Assembly: GCA_902489965.1 (NCBI GenBank)
Contig: CABUCA010000065.1
Coordinates: 1-10,608, forward strand
DNA from: an uncultured Collinsella sp.
GTDB lineage: Bacteria; Actinomycetota; Coriobacteriia; Coriobacteriales; Coriobacteriaceae
DNA length: 10,608 nt
Reading direction: 5' to 3'
The notes beneath the pieces are model-generated. The model saw only the letters and a list, made by a program, of their open reading frames with translations, searched no databases and was not told the DNA's origin. Shown one piece after another: positions 1 to 5,970 of this stretch (position 1 is its first letter; each line of letters opens with the position of its first letter). The translations under genes were made by a program, and so were the position numbers.

Positions 1-308
1 TCCGCCTCGATCTTCTTGAGCTGGTTGCGCCCGCCGTGGCGATGAGCATCATCGCCATCGCCTGTCGCATCTGCGGCATCTTTATGAGCGCGATGACCGT
101 GCTGTTGTGCTTTAGCGGCCTCACCGCCAAGCTGCAGATCGTAGGCTTTGTCGTTGAGCTTTCGCGCGCGCTGCCGAGCGCCATCGCTGGCTACGGCGTC
201 ATCACATCGCCTTTTGGCGGCGTGTTCCGCCTGGATTACGCCATCGTGGCCGTCATCCTGTTTGTGGCCGATTACCTGCTCACGCGCGCCTCGCACCGCG
301 TCCGCTAA
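1..308 (+). CDS. C-terminal part of an unrecognised integral membrane protein (5' end outside window)
   Basis: The reading frame is open from the window edge (first full codon at base 3) to the TAA at 306-308, giving about 101 visible residues. A GTG at 36 could start a 90-residue protein, but the codons before it are also open and protein-like (RLDLLELVAPAVA) and no good ribosome binding site precedes it, so I read this as a gene cut by the edge. The visible part has two or three hydrophobic stretches: one from around the GTG codon through the next 35 residues, and one near the end (YAIVAVILFVADYLL). Between them lies a loop rich in Gly, Ser and Pro, and the protein ends in a short basic tail (TRASHRVR), which suggests a cytoplasmic C-terminus. 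The next gene starts 9 nt downstream, so the two are probably co-transcribed. I do not recognise the family and assign no function. Confidence 0.6.
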   Translation, partial: RLDLLELVAPAVAMSIIAIACRICGIFMSAMTVLLCFSGLTAKLQIVGFVVELSRALPSAIAGYGVITSPFGGVFRLDYAIVAVILFVADYLLTRASHRVR

Positions 309-317
309 GGGAGCGCC

Positions 318-1001
318 ATGTCCAGCAGCTACCTCATGAACCTGCTCGCCAGCGCTGTCGCCGTCATCGTGGGCATCGTCATCCACGAGAGCGCACACGC
401 CGCCGCAGCCTGGGCGCTCGGCGACAAGACAGCCCGCTCGCGTGGCCGCGTTTCGCTCAACCCGCTTAACCACATCGACCCGTTTGGCACCATTCTCCTG
501 CCGCTGCTAATGCTCGCCGCTGGCGGCCCGGTGTTCGCCTTCGCCAAGCCCGTGCCCGTCTACCTCAACAACCTTAAGCACCCCAAGCGCGACGAGGTCC
601 TGGTGAGCGCGGCCGGCCCCGCATCGAACATCGCACTCGCGTGCCTTGCGGCCGCTCTCATGCATGCAGCATACGGCAACCTCTACGCCAGCATGTCCTT
701 TGCCGTGGCATCGCAAATCATGAACTTCGGCGCCACGTTCATCGTGGTCAACCTGTCGCTCGCGTTCTTTAACCTCATCCCGGTCCCGCCGCTCGACGGC
801 TCGTCGATCATCGTGCCCTTCCTCAAAGGCAAGGCGCTCGCTAACTACTACCGTCTGCAGCAATACGCCATGCCGATCCTTATCATCGTGCTGTATCTGC
901 TGCCCATGTGGACCGGCATCGACGTGATCGACCGGTATTTCGACGTTACCGTGTATCCGCTGGCTGAGTGGCTGCTCAACTTCGCAATCGCCGGCATCTA
1001 G
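318..1001 (+). CDS. Site-2 protease family (peptidase M50) membrane metalloprotease
   Basis: This 227-residue polytopic membrane protein carries the signatures of the small M50 (site-2 protease, YwhC-like) family. A zinc-binding HEXXH motif (HESAH) sits at residues 23-27 inside the first membrane segment. A GPASN motif lies at 100-104, and the third zinc ligand is expected to be Asp160 in a PPLDG motif (157-161) after a hydrophobic segment. About five or six membrane segments are visible, roughly at 8-32, 55-76, 95-118, 130-156 and 180-200. There is no PDZ domain, which fits the short class rather than RseP. Family members cleave membrane-embedded substrates; the substrate here is unknown. 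The ATG at 318 has AAGGGAG at 307-313, overlapping the stop of the preceding gene. An M50 gene just before scpA is an arrangement I recall from clostridia. Confidence is high for the family and low for the physiological role. Confidence 0.92.
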   Translation: MSSSYLMNLLASAVAVIVGIVIHESAHAAAAWALGDKTARSRGRVSLNPLNHIDPFGTILLPLLMLAAGGPVFAFAKPVPVYLNNLKHPKRDEVLVSAAGPASNIALACLAAALMHAAYGNLYASMSFAVASQIMNFGATFIVVNLSLAFFNLIPVPPLDGSSIIVPFLKGKALANYYRLQQYAMPILIIVLYLLPMWTGIDVIDRYFDVTVYPLAEWLLNFAIAGI

Positions 1002-1009
1002 GGTAAACT
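981..1009 (+). promoter_or_regulatory. Weak candidate sigma70-type promoter ahead of scpA
   Basis: TTCGCA at 981-986 and TAAACT at 1004-1009 are separated by 17 nt. Each hexamer matches the housekeeping consensus at four of six positions. The pair straddles the stop codon of the M50 gene and opens the longest non-coding gap in the window (1002-1085), where an internal promoter would be most expected. Such matches occur by chance, so this is a suggestion only. Confidence 0.3.
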
Positions 1010-1016
1010 TACAGGT

Positions 1017-1035
1017 CGACCGTCCAAAACGGTCG
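1017..1035 (+). repeat. Perfect 6-bp inverted repeat in the scpA leader
   Basis: CGACCG at 1017-1022 and CGGTCG at 1030-1035 are exact reverse complements with a 7-nt A-rich loop (TCCAAAA). No T-run follows, so it is not a standard intrinsic terminator. It could be an RNA hairpin in the scpA leader, a binding site for a dimeric protein just downstream of the candidate promoter, or chance in GC-rich DNA. Confidence 0.4.
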
Positions 1036-1052
1036 CAACATGCACCCAAACC

Positions 1053-1067
1053 GCGCCGCGAAGGCGC
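1053..1067 (+). repeat. Short GC hairpin next to the scpA ribosome binding site
   Basis: GCGCC at 1053-1057 pairs perfectly with GGCGC at 1063-1067 around a GCGAA loop. It ends six bases before the very strong AAAGGAGGT at 1072-1080, so if it forms it leaves that site free. Five base pairs is short and GC-rich sequence makes such pairs often, so I treat it as weak. Confidence 0.25.
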
Positions 1068-1085
1068 CGTCAAAGGAGGTCGAAA

Positions 1086-1895
1086 ATGTCGTATCGCGTG
1101 TCGACGCAGGTCTACAGCGGACCGTTCGACCTGCTGCTGCAGCTGGTAACCCGCCAAAAAGTTGATATCGGCGCCATCTCCATTAGCGAGGTGGCCGAGC
1201 AATACCTTGCTGAGGCCGAGCACATTAAGGCGCTGGACCTGGACGTGGCGAGCGACTTTTTGCTGGTCGCGGCAACCCTTTTGGACATTAAGGCCGCCTC
1301 GCTGGTGCCCCAGGAGGCTCCCAGCAAATCCGTTGAAGATGACGAGGACGACGAAGACCTCGAGGAGCTCAGCGCACTCGACGGCGACGCCCTGCGCGAG
1401 GTCCTGATCCAGCGCCTGATCGCCTACAAGCAGTTTAAGGGCGCGGCGGCAGCCCTCGGTGCCCGCATGCAGGCCGAAAGCCGCATGCACCCGCGCGTTG
1501 CCGGCCCCGACCCCGAGTTTTTGGGCCTTATGCCCGACTACCTGGCCGGCATTACCCTGCGTGGCCTCGCCGTCATCTGCGCCGACCTGGACGGCAAGCG
1601 ACAGACCTTCCTGCTGGAGGCCGAACACGTGGCGCCGCATCGCGTGCCGCTCGACCTGACCGTGGCCTCAGTCGACCGCTTTACTATGGCGCACCAAACC
1701 TGCACCTTCCGCGAGCTCTTGGACGGCGACGCCACCACCGAGCAGCTCGTCGTCACTTTCCTAGCCATGTTGGAGCTCGCCAAGCGCGGCTCGCTCACAT
1801 TGAGCCAGGACGAGATCTTTGGAACCATTCAGATCAACCGCGTCGAGGGCGCCGAGGCCTATGTGCCCGGCGAGGGCCCCGAGCTCACCGAATAG
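1086..1895 (+). CDS. scpA: Segregation and condensation protein A (ScpA kleisin)
   Basis: ScpA is the kleisin subunit of the bacterial SMC-ScpA-ScpB condensin, which compacts and separates newly replicated chromosome origins. The 269-residue product has the family's N-terminal helical region (YSGPFDLLLQLV near residue 10, then ISEVAEQYL), which contacts the SMC neck. The C-terminal winged helix (about 215-260, VTFLAMLELAKRG) contacts the SMC head. Between them is a variable linker with a strongly acidic stretch at about 84-95 (VEDDEDDEDLEE). The length is typical. The ATG has a near-perfect AAAGGAGGT at 1072-1080. scpB follows 11 nt downstream, so the two partners are almost certainly co-expressed. 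Confidence 0.97.
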   Translation: MSYRVSTQVYSGPFDLLLQLVTRQKVDIGAISISEVAEQYLAEAEHIKALDLDVASDFLLVAATLLDIKAASLVPQEAPSKSVEDDEDDEDLEELSALDGDALREVLIQRLIAYKQFKGAAAALGARMQAESRMHPRVAGPDPEFLGLMPDYLAGITLRGLAVICADLDGKRQTFLLEAEHVAPHRVPLDLTVASVDRFTMAHQTCTFRELLDGDATTEQLVVTFLAMLELAKRGSLTLSQDEIFGTIQINRVEGAEAYVPGEGPELTE

Positions 1896-1906
1896 GAGCG
1901 GCAACC

Positions 1907-2626
1907 ATGTCAAGCTTTTCTACGCTAGAGGCAAACAGCCTCAAGGGCGCCCTCGAGGCGCTGCTACTGGTGTCGAGCGACCCCGTGAGCGCACCCGCGC
2001 TGGCAGGTGCGCTGGATATCGCACCGGGCGAGTGCGCGTCGCTGTTGGCCGAGCTCAAAGTTGAGTACGAGGAGGCCAACCGCGGCTTTCAACTGCGCGA
2101 GGTCGCCGGTGGCTGGCGACTGTTTACACACCCTGCCTACCACGACGTGGTCGAGGCGTACGTGCTGAGCTGGGATACGCAAAAACTGTCGCAGGCGGCG
2201 CTCGAGACCCTGGCCGTCATCGCTTACCACCAGCCCGTCACGCGCGAGGTGGTCAAGGGCATCCGCGGCGTCAACTCCGACGGCGTCATCGCGTCGCTCG
2301 TTGACAAAGGCCTGGTGCGCGAGCTCGGCCGTGACCCCCAGCGCGGTCAAGCCATCATCTATGGCACGACCAACGCCTTCTTGGAAAAGTTCGGTCTGCG
2401 CTCCACTCGCGACCTGCCCGATCTGGAGCAGTTTGCCCCCGACGAGCAGTCGCGCCAGTTTATCCGCGAGCGCCTGAGCGGCCGCAGCATTCAGTCCACG
2501 CTCGAGGAGCAGGCCGAGGACCTGGACGAAGAGCGCGAACTGCTCGATACCGATGTTGAGGACGACGCAGATGAAGAGATCCTGGCCAGCGGTGACAGCT
2601 CGGAGGATATGCATGACGAGGATTAA
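1907..2626 (+). CDS. scpB: Segregation and condensation protein B (ScpB)
   Basis: ScpB forms a dimer that binds the central linker of ScpA and completes the SMC condensin in the cytoplasm. The 239-residue product has two winged-helix domains, roughly residues 6-70 and 88-165. The second contains the diagnostic segment LAVIAYHQPVTR followed by IRGVNSDGVI. After that comes the usual GRAIIYGTT-like element (here GQAIIYGTT) and FLEKFGL. From about residue 195 the tail is highly acidic (runs such as EEQAEDLDEE and DVEDDADEE) and probably disordered. The start codon follows AGGAG at 1894-1898, which overlaps the scpA stop. The last 14 nt overlap the start of rluB, and the rluB ribosome binding site lies inside the acidic-tail codons. 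Confidence 0.97.
   Translation: MSSFSTLEANSLKGALEALLLVSSDPVSAPALAGALDIAPGECASLLAELKVEYEEANRGFQLREVAGGWRLFTHPAYHDVVEAYVLSWDTQKLSQAALETLAVIAYHQPVTREVVKGIRGVNSDGVIASLVDKGLVRELGRDPQRGQAIIYGTTNAFLEKFGLRSTRDLPDLEQFAPDEQSRQFIRERLSGRSIQSTLEEQAEDLDEERELLDTDVEDDADEEILASGDSSEDMHDED
2602..2606 (+). promoter_or_regulatory. Ribosome binding site that fixes the rluB start
   Basis: GGAGG at 2602-2606 lies six bases before the ATG at 2613, inside the scpB coding end. It supports this start over the longer frame opening at 2553, which would cover 74 nt of scpB with no comparable site, and over the in-frame ATG at 2709, where the S4 domain begins. Confidence 0.7.
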
Positions 2627-3584
2627 CGAAGCAGAGGCGACTCGCACTGCACGTGCCGCGGGCGCTACGGTGCCCACAGGTGACGCACAGCCCGTCTACC
2701 CGCACACCATGCGCCTGCAGCGCTTTTTGGCGCGCGCGGGCGTGGCGAGCCGTCGCGGCTCGGAGGACCTGATGACCGCCGGCCGCGTGACCGTCAACGG
2801 CCAGGTCGCGACCGAACTGGGCACCAAGGTCGACGTCGATTGCGACCATATCGAGGTCGACGGCATGCCCGTCAAGCTCAACCAGGGCGCCGTGTACCTG
2901 ATGCTCTACAAGCCGACCGGCTACCTTACCACCATGAGCGATCCGCAGGAGCGCCCTTGTGTGGCCGACCTGGTCCCGCGCGACCGCTTTCCGGGGCTCT
3001 TCCCGGTGGGCCGTCTGGACCGCGACACCACGGGCCTCTTGCTCTTTACCACCGATGGCGACCTCTCGCAAGACCTGCTGCACCCCAGCAAGCACGTCTA
3101 CAAGACCTACCAGGCACTCGTGGACGGCCACCTGACCGATCGCGACTTAGAGCCACTCCGTCGCGGCATCGAGCTCGACGACGGCCTGTGCCAACCGGCG
3201 ATCTGCCGCGTCATTACCGCGCGCGAGGCCGAGGCCGTGGCTCCCCAGGGCGTCAAGCCCGGCACCACCGCCGTGGAGGTCATCATCCGCGAGGGTCGTA
3301 AAAACCAGGTCAAGCGCATGCTGAGCAAGATTCACCATCCCGTGATCCGCCTGCACCGCTGCAACTTTGCCGGCCTGGAGCTCGAGGGCGTGGCCAAGGG
3401 CTCGTGGCGCGAACTCACCGATCGCGAGGTGCAGATCCTCAAAAGCGGTGGCATCCCGCCCAAGCAGGCGAGCTCCAAGCGCGGCGCCGCGCCGGCGACC
3501 AACACCGCCAGCCGCACGCGTCACCACGGCAGCCACGGCTCCGCACCCAAGCGCAACACCTACCGCGAGCGCTACACGGGCTAG
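2613..3584 (+). CDS. rluB: 23S rRNA pseudouridine synthase, RsuA/RluB family
   Basis: The 323-residue product converts a uridine in the peptidyl-transferase region of 23S rRNA to pseudouridine, by homology to RluB. An S4 RNA-binding domain begins at Met33 (MRLQRFLARAGVASRR, about 33-80). The catalytic domain follows, with KPTGYLTT at 100-107 and the diagnostic GRLDRDTTGLLL at 133-144, whose Asp136 is the expected nucleophile. A later EGRKNQVKRM segment is typical of RsuA/RluB/RluE-type enzymes. The extra 32 residues before the S4 domain come from a start overlapping scpB by 14 nt, implying translational coupling. The last 40 residues or so are basic and rich in Ser, Arg, His and Thr, look disordered and may help RNA binding. 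Placement directly after scpAB is the common actinobacterial order and favours RluB over other RsuA relatives. Confidence 0.95.
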   Translation: MTRINEAEATRTARAAGATVPTGDAQPVYPHTMRLQRFLARAGVASRRGSEDLMTAGRVTVNGQVATELGTKVDVDCDHIEVDGMPVKLNQGAVYLMLYKPTGYLTTMSDPQERPCVADLVPRDRFPGLFPVGRLDRDTTGLLLFTTDGDLSQDLLHPSKHVYKTYQALVDGHLTDRDLEPLRRGIELDDGLCQPAICRVITAREAEAVAPQGVKPGTTAVEVIIREGRKNQVKRMLSKIHHPVIRLHRCNFAGLELEGVAKGSWRELTDREVQILKSGGIPPKQASSKRGAAPATNTASRTRHHGSHGSAPKRNTYRERYTG

Positions 3585-3650
3585 GCAACCCGCCGCGCCC
3601 CAAAGCCCGCGAACCATACCAGCACGTCAAACATTGAAAGGAAGCATTGC

Positions 3651-4337
3651 ATGATCGTCGCCATCGACGGCCCCGCCGGTTCTGGCAAGTCCACCATCGC
3701 CAAGGAGATCGCCCGCCAGCTGGGCTTTAACAAGCTCGATACGGGCGCCATGTATCGCGCCGTCACCTTCGCCGCGCTCGACCGCGGCATCGACCTGGAC
3801 GACGAGGCGGCCATCGACGCCCTTGCCGAGCAGATCGAGATCCGCTTTACCAACGGCACCGGCGAGGACACGCGCCTGACCATCGACGGCCAGGACGCAT
3901 CGGCCGCCATCCGCACCCCGCAGGTCGACGCCAACGTGTCCAAGGTCTCGGCCTATCCGGGCGTGCGCGCCGCCATGCTCATCCACCAGCGCCGCGCCGC
4001 CGAGGACCGCGATATCGTCGCCGAGGGTCGCGACATCGGAACCGTCGTGTTCCCCAACGCGCAGGTCAAGGTCTTCCTGACCGCCGACCCGCGCGAGCGC
4101 GCCCGCCGCCGCGTGCTTCAGCGCCACCAAAACGATGCCCAGCCGCTCACGTCCGAGCAGCTCGAGGCCGAGGTCGACGAGACCCTCGACGCCCTCAAGC
4201 AGCGCGACAAGCTCGACAGCAGCCGCGAGGTCGCCCCGCTCGTGCCCGCCGAGGACGCCGTGCACGTCGACTCCACCGCCCACACCATCGACGAGGTCGT
4301 CTCGATAATCGAGGACCTCATCAATCAAAGGAGGTAG
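3651..4337 (+). CDS. cmk: Cytidylate kinase (CMP kinase)
   Basis: Cmk phosphorylates CMP and dCMP to the diphosphates using ATP, recycling cytidine nucleotides released by RNA turnover and by phospholipid synthesis. The 228-residue length is normal for the bacterial monofunctional enzyme. A P-loop (GPAGSGKST) is at residues 7-15, the DTGAMYR substrate motif at 30-36, the CMP-specific EGRDIGTVVFP motif at 125-135, and an arginine-rich lid follows (RERARRRVLQR). The ATG has GAAAGGAA at 3636-3643. A 66-nt gap precedes it (3585-3650) in which I see no clear promoter or terminator. plsC follows after only 3 nt. Confidence 0.98.
   Translation: MIVAIDGPAGSGKSTIAKEIARQLGFNKLDTGAMYRAVTFAALDRGIDLDDEAAIDALAEQIEIRFTNGTGEDTRLTIDGQDASAAIRTPQVDANVSKVSAYPGVRAAMLIHQRRAAEDRDIVAEGRDIGTVVFPNAQVKVFLTADPRERARRRVLQRHQNDAQPLTSEQLEAEVDETLDALKQRDKLDSSREVAPLVPAEDAVHVDSTAHTIDEVVSIIEDLINQRR
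4327..4335 (+). promoter_or_regulatory. Ribosome binding site of plsC embedded in the cmk stop region
   Basis: AAAGGAGGT at 4327-4335 is essentially a full Shine-Dalgarno sequence, five bases before the plsC ATG. It encodes the last residues of Cmk (QRR) and runs into the TAG stop at 4335-4337, so the two genes are tightly packed and probably coupled. Confidence 0.8.
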
Positions 4338-4340
4338 CCC

Positions 4341-5069
4341 ATGCGCCTGTTTAAGCAGACGCCCGAGGATTATTACAGCGCCCCCTACGCCGAGTTCCCG
4401 GCGCTCATCCGCGGCACCGTCTTCGTGGTCATGGCCATCCTTTGGGCCTTCTCCAAGCTCATGTGGCGTTGGAAGGTCGAAGACGCCGATCTGCTGTTTG
4501 AGCGCCAGGAAGGCCGCGGCAGCGTGGTCATCTGCAATCACACCTCGATGGCCGAGCTCTTGGCCGTGGAGACGGCGCTGTTCTTTGGCGGTCGCCGCAT
4601 TCGTCCCATCTTTAAGTCCGAGTTCGCCAAGAGCAAAATTGTACGCTGGGCCTTTAGCCGCGTTGGCGGCATCCCCGTGGAGCGTGGTACTGCAGATATG
4701 AAGTGCCTGCGCGCCGCCCAGCATGCGCTACAGCGCGGCGAAGACGTCCTGATCTTCCCCGAGGGCACGCGCATCCGCTCGCGCGAGATCAAACCCGAGG
4801 TCCACGGCGGCTTTGCGCTCATCGCTCAGATGGGCAAGGCACCTGTGAACCCGCTCGCCATCTGCGGCTGGTCCGACATCACGCCCGCGGGCAAAAAGCT
4901 CATGCGTCCCAAGAAGTGCTGGATCCGCGCCGGCAAGGCCGTCTCGCTTTCTGACGCACCGGCCGGGCTTAAGCGCACGGAGCGCCTGGCTTGGTTTGAG
5001 TCCGAGGCAATGAGCCGCGTATACGCCATGCGCGACGACCTGTGCGACGAGCACCCGGGCAGGTTCTAG
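4341..5069 (+). CDS. plsC: 1-acyl-sn-glycerol-3-phosphate acyltransferase family protein (PlsC-like), HX4E variant
   Basis: This 242-residue protein belongs to the PlsC/LPLAT acyltransferase family, which adds the second acyl chain to lysophosphatidate to make phosphatidate at the inner face of the membrane. One hydrophobic segment near the N-terminus (about 22-41) would anchor it. Family motifs appear in order: motif I NHTSMAE at 66-72, the RPIFKSEF region at 88-95, motif II GGIPVERG at 109-116, and motif III FPEGTR at 139-144. The catalytic histidine (His67) is present, but the acidic residue five positions on is Glu72 (GAG at 4554-4556), where most members have Asp (HX4D). The other motifs are intact, so I expect an active enzyme, though the acyl acceptor could differ. 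PlsY and GpsA lie 3.7 kb downstream in the same run, which supports a phosphatidate role. Confidence 0.9.
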   Translation: MRLFKQTPEDYYSAPYAEFPALIRGTVFVVMAILWAFSKLMWRWKVEDADLLFERQEGRGSVVICNHTSMAELLAVETALFFGGRRIRPIFKSEFAKSKIVRWAFSRVGGIPVERGTADMKCLRAAQHALQRGEDVLIFPEGTRIRSREIKPEVHGGFALIAQMGKAPVNPLAICGWSDITPAGKKLMRPKKCWIRAGKAVSLSDAPAGLKRTERLAWFESEAMSRVYAMRDDLCDEHPGRF

Positions 5070-5071
5070 CC

Positions 5072-5968
5072 ATGGGTGAGAACGTCATGAATACTGCCGC
5101 GACCGCCGCTGAGGCGGTCGTCCCCACCATAGAAATCGCTGCCCACGCCGGCACCTGCTACGGCGTGCAGCGTGCGCTCGACATGGCATTGGCGGCCGCC
5201 CCGCAGGCGGGGGAGAGCACTCAGGTTCACACGCTGGGCCCGCTCATCCATAACCCCATCGTGGTGCGCGAGCTCGCCGAGGCAGGCGTGGGCCTGGCCG
5301 ACACCTTGGACGACGCCGCGTCGGGCACCGTAATCATCCGCGCCCACGGCGTGGTGCCGCAGGTCATTGACGCCGCTCGTGAGCGCGGCCTTACCGTGGT
5401 CGACGCCACCTGCCCCTACGTGAAGAAGGTCCATGTGGCGGCCGAGCGCCTGGTGCGCGAGGGCTACCGCGTGATCGTCGTGGGCGAACCGGGCCACCCC
5501 GAGGTCGAGGGCATTCTGGGCCACGCTGGCGATGACGCGCAGGTCGTGAGTTGCGCCGCCGATGCGGACGCGCTGCCGCTCAAGGGCAAGGTGGGCCTGG
5601 TTGTGCAGACCACCCAGACCGCGCAGAACCTGGCCGAGGTTGTGGCCTCCATCACCCCGCGCGTGCAGGAACTGCGCGTGATCAACACCATCTGCGCTGC
5701 CACGAGTGAGCGCCAGCAGGCAGCAGCCACACTTGCCAACCGCTGTGACTGCATGGTCGTCGTGGGTGGCAAAAATTCGGGCAACACACGCCGCCTGGCG
5801 CAGATTTGTGCCGATGCCTGCGAGCGCACGCATCACATCGAGGAAGCCTCCGAGCTTGAGGCCGCATGGTTTGCCAACGCGCACCACATCGGCATCACCG
5901 CCGGAGCCTCCACCCCGCAAGAACACATCGAGCGCGCCGTTGCGCGCATCAAGGAGCTTTGCCGCTAA
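5072..5968 (+). CDS. ispH: 4-hydroxy-3-methylbut-2-enyl diphosphate reductase (LytB/IspH)
   Basis: IspH catalyses the last step of the MEP pathway, reducing HMBPP to isopentenyl and dimethylallyl diphosphate with a [4Fe-4S] cluster. Three cluster cysteines are visible, numbered from the 5072 start: Cys29 in GTCYGVQRA, Cys114 in DATCPYV, and Cys208 in NTICAATSERQ. Substrate-binding histidines are His60 (GPLIHNP), His92 (RAHGV) and His142 in GHPEVEG, and the late GGKNSGNT motif is present. The start is uncertain. ATG 5072 has GGGCAGGT eight bases upstream and lies 2 nt after plsC, while ATG 5087 has GGGTGAG six bases upstream; the product is 298 or 293 residues, and nothing conserved lies between. 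It is a stand-alone enzyme with no RpsA fusion as known in clostridia. cmk-plsC-ispH is a recurring order in Firmicutes. Confidence 0.96.
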   Translation: MGENVMNTAATAAEAVVPTIEIAAHAGTCYGVQRALDMALAAAPQAGESTQVHTLGPLIHNPIVVRELAEAGVGLADTLDDAASGTVIIRAHGVVPQVIDAARERGLTVVDATCPYVKKVHVAAERLVREGYRVIVVGEPGHPEVEGILGHAGDDAQVVSCAADADALPLKGKVGLVVQTTQTAQNLAEVVASITPRVQELRVINTICAATSERQQAAATLANRCDCMVVVGGKNSGNTRRLAQICADACERTHHIEEASELEAAWFANAHHIGITAGASTPQEHIERAVARIKELCR

Positions 5969-5970
5969 TC

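Noticed and set aside
1017..1035. Reading the CGACCG/CGGTCG repeat as an intrinsic terminator for the M50 gene
   Set aside because: The stem is only 6 bp and is followed by CAACATGC rather than a T-run, so it lacks the feature needed for intrinsic termination.
1040..1165. Small upstream frame (41 codons) beginning in the scpA leader and overlapping the scpA start
   Set aside because: The ATG at 1040 has no ribosome binding site, the frame merely runs into scpA in another phase, and the peptide has no leader-peptide character such as repeated regulatory codons.
3585..3650. Possible promoter or terminator between rluB and cmk
   Set aside because: I looked for a hairpin with a T-run and for paired hexamers and saw none that stood out; only the cmk ribosome binding site is clear.
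5866..5970. Longer N-terminus for the DUF512 protein
   Set aside because: It would read through the end of ispH in another frame, giving a His/Arg-rich unstructured segment that has no counterpart in the family; ATG 5971 leads into the PDZ-like region.
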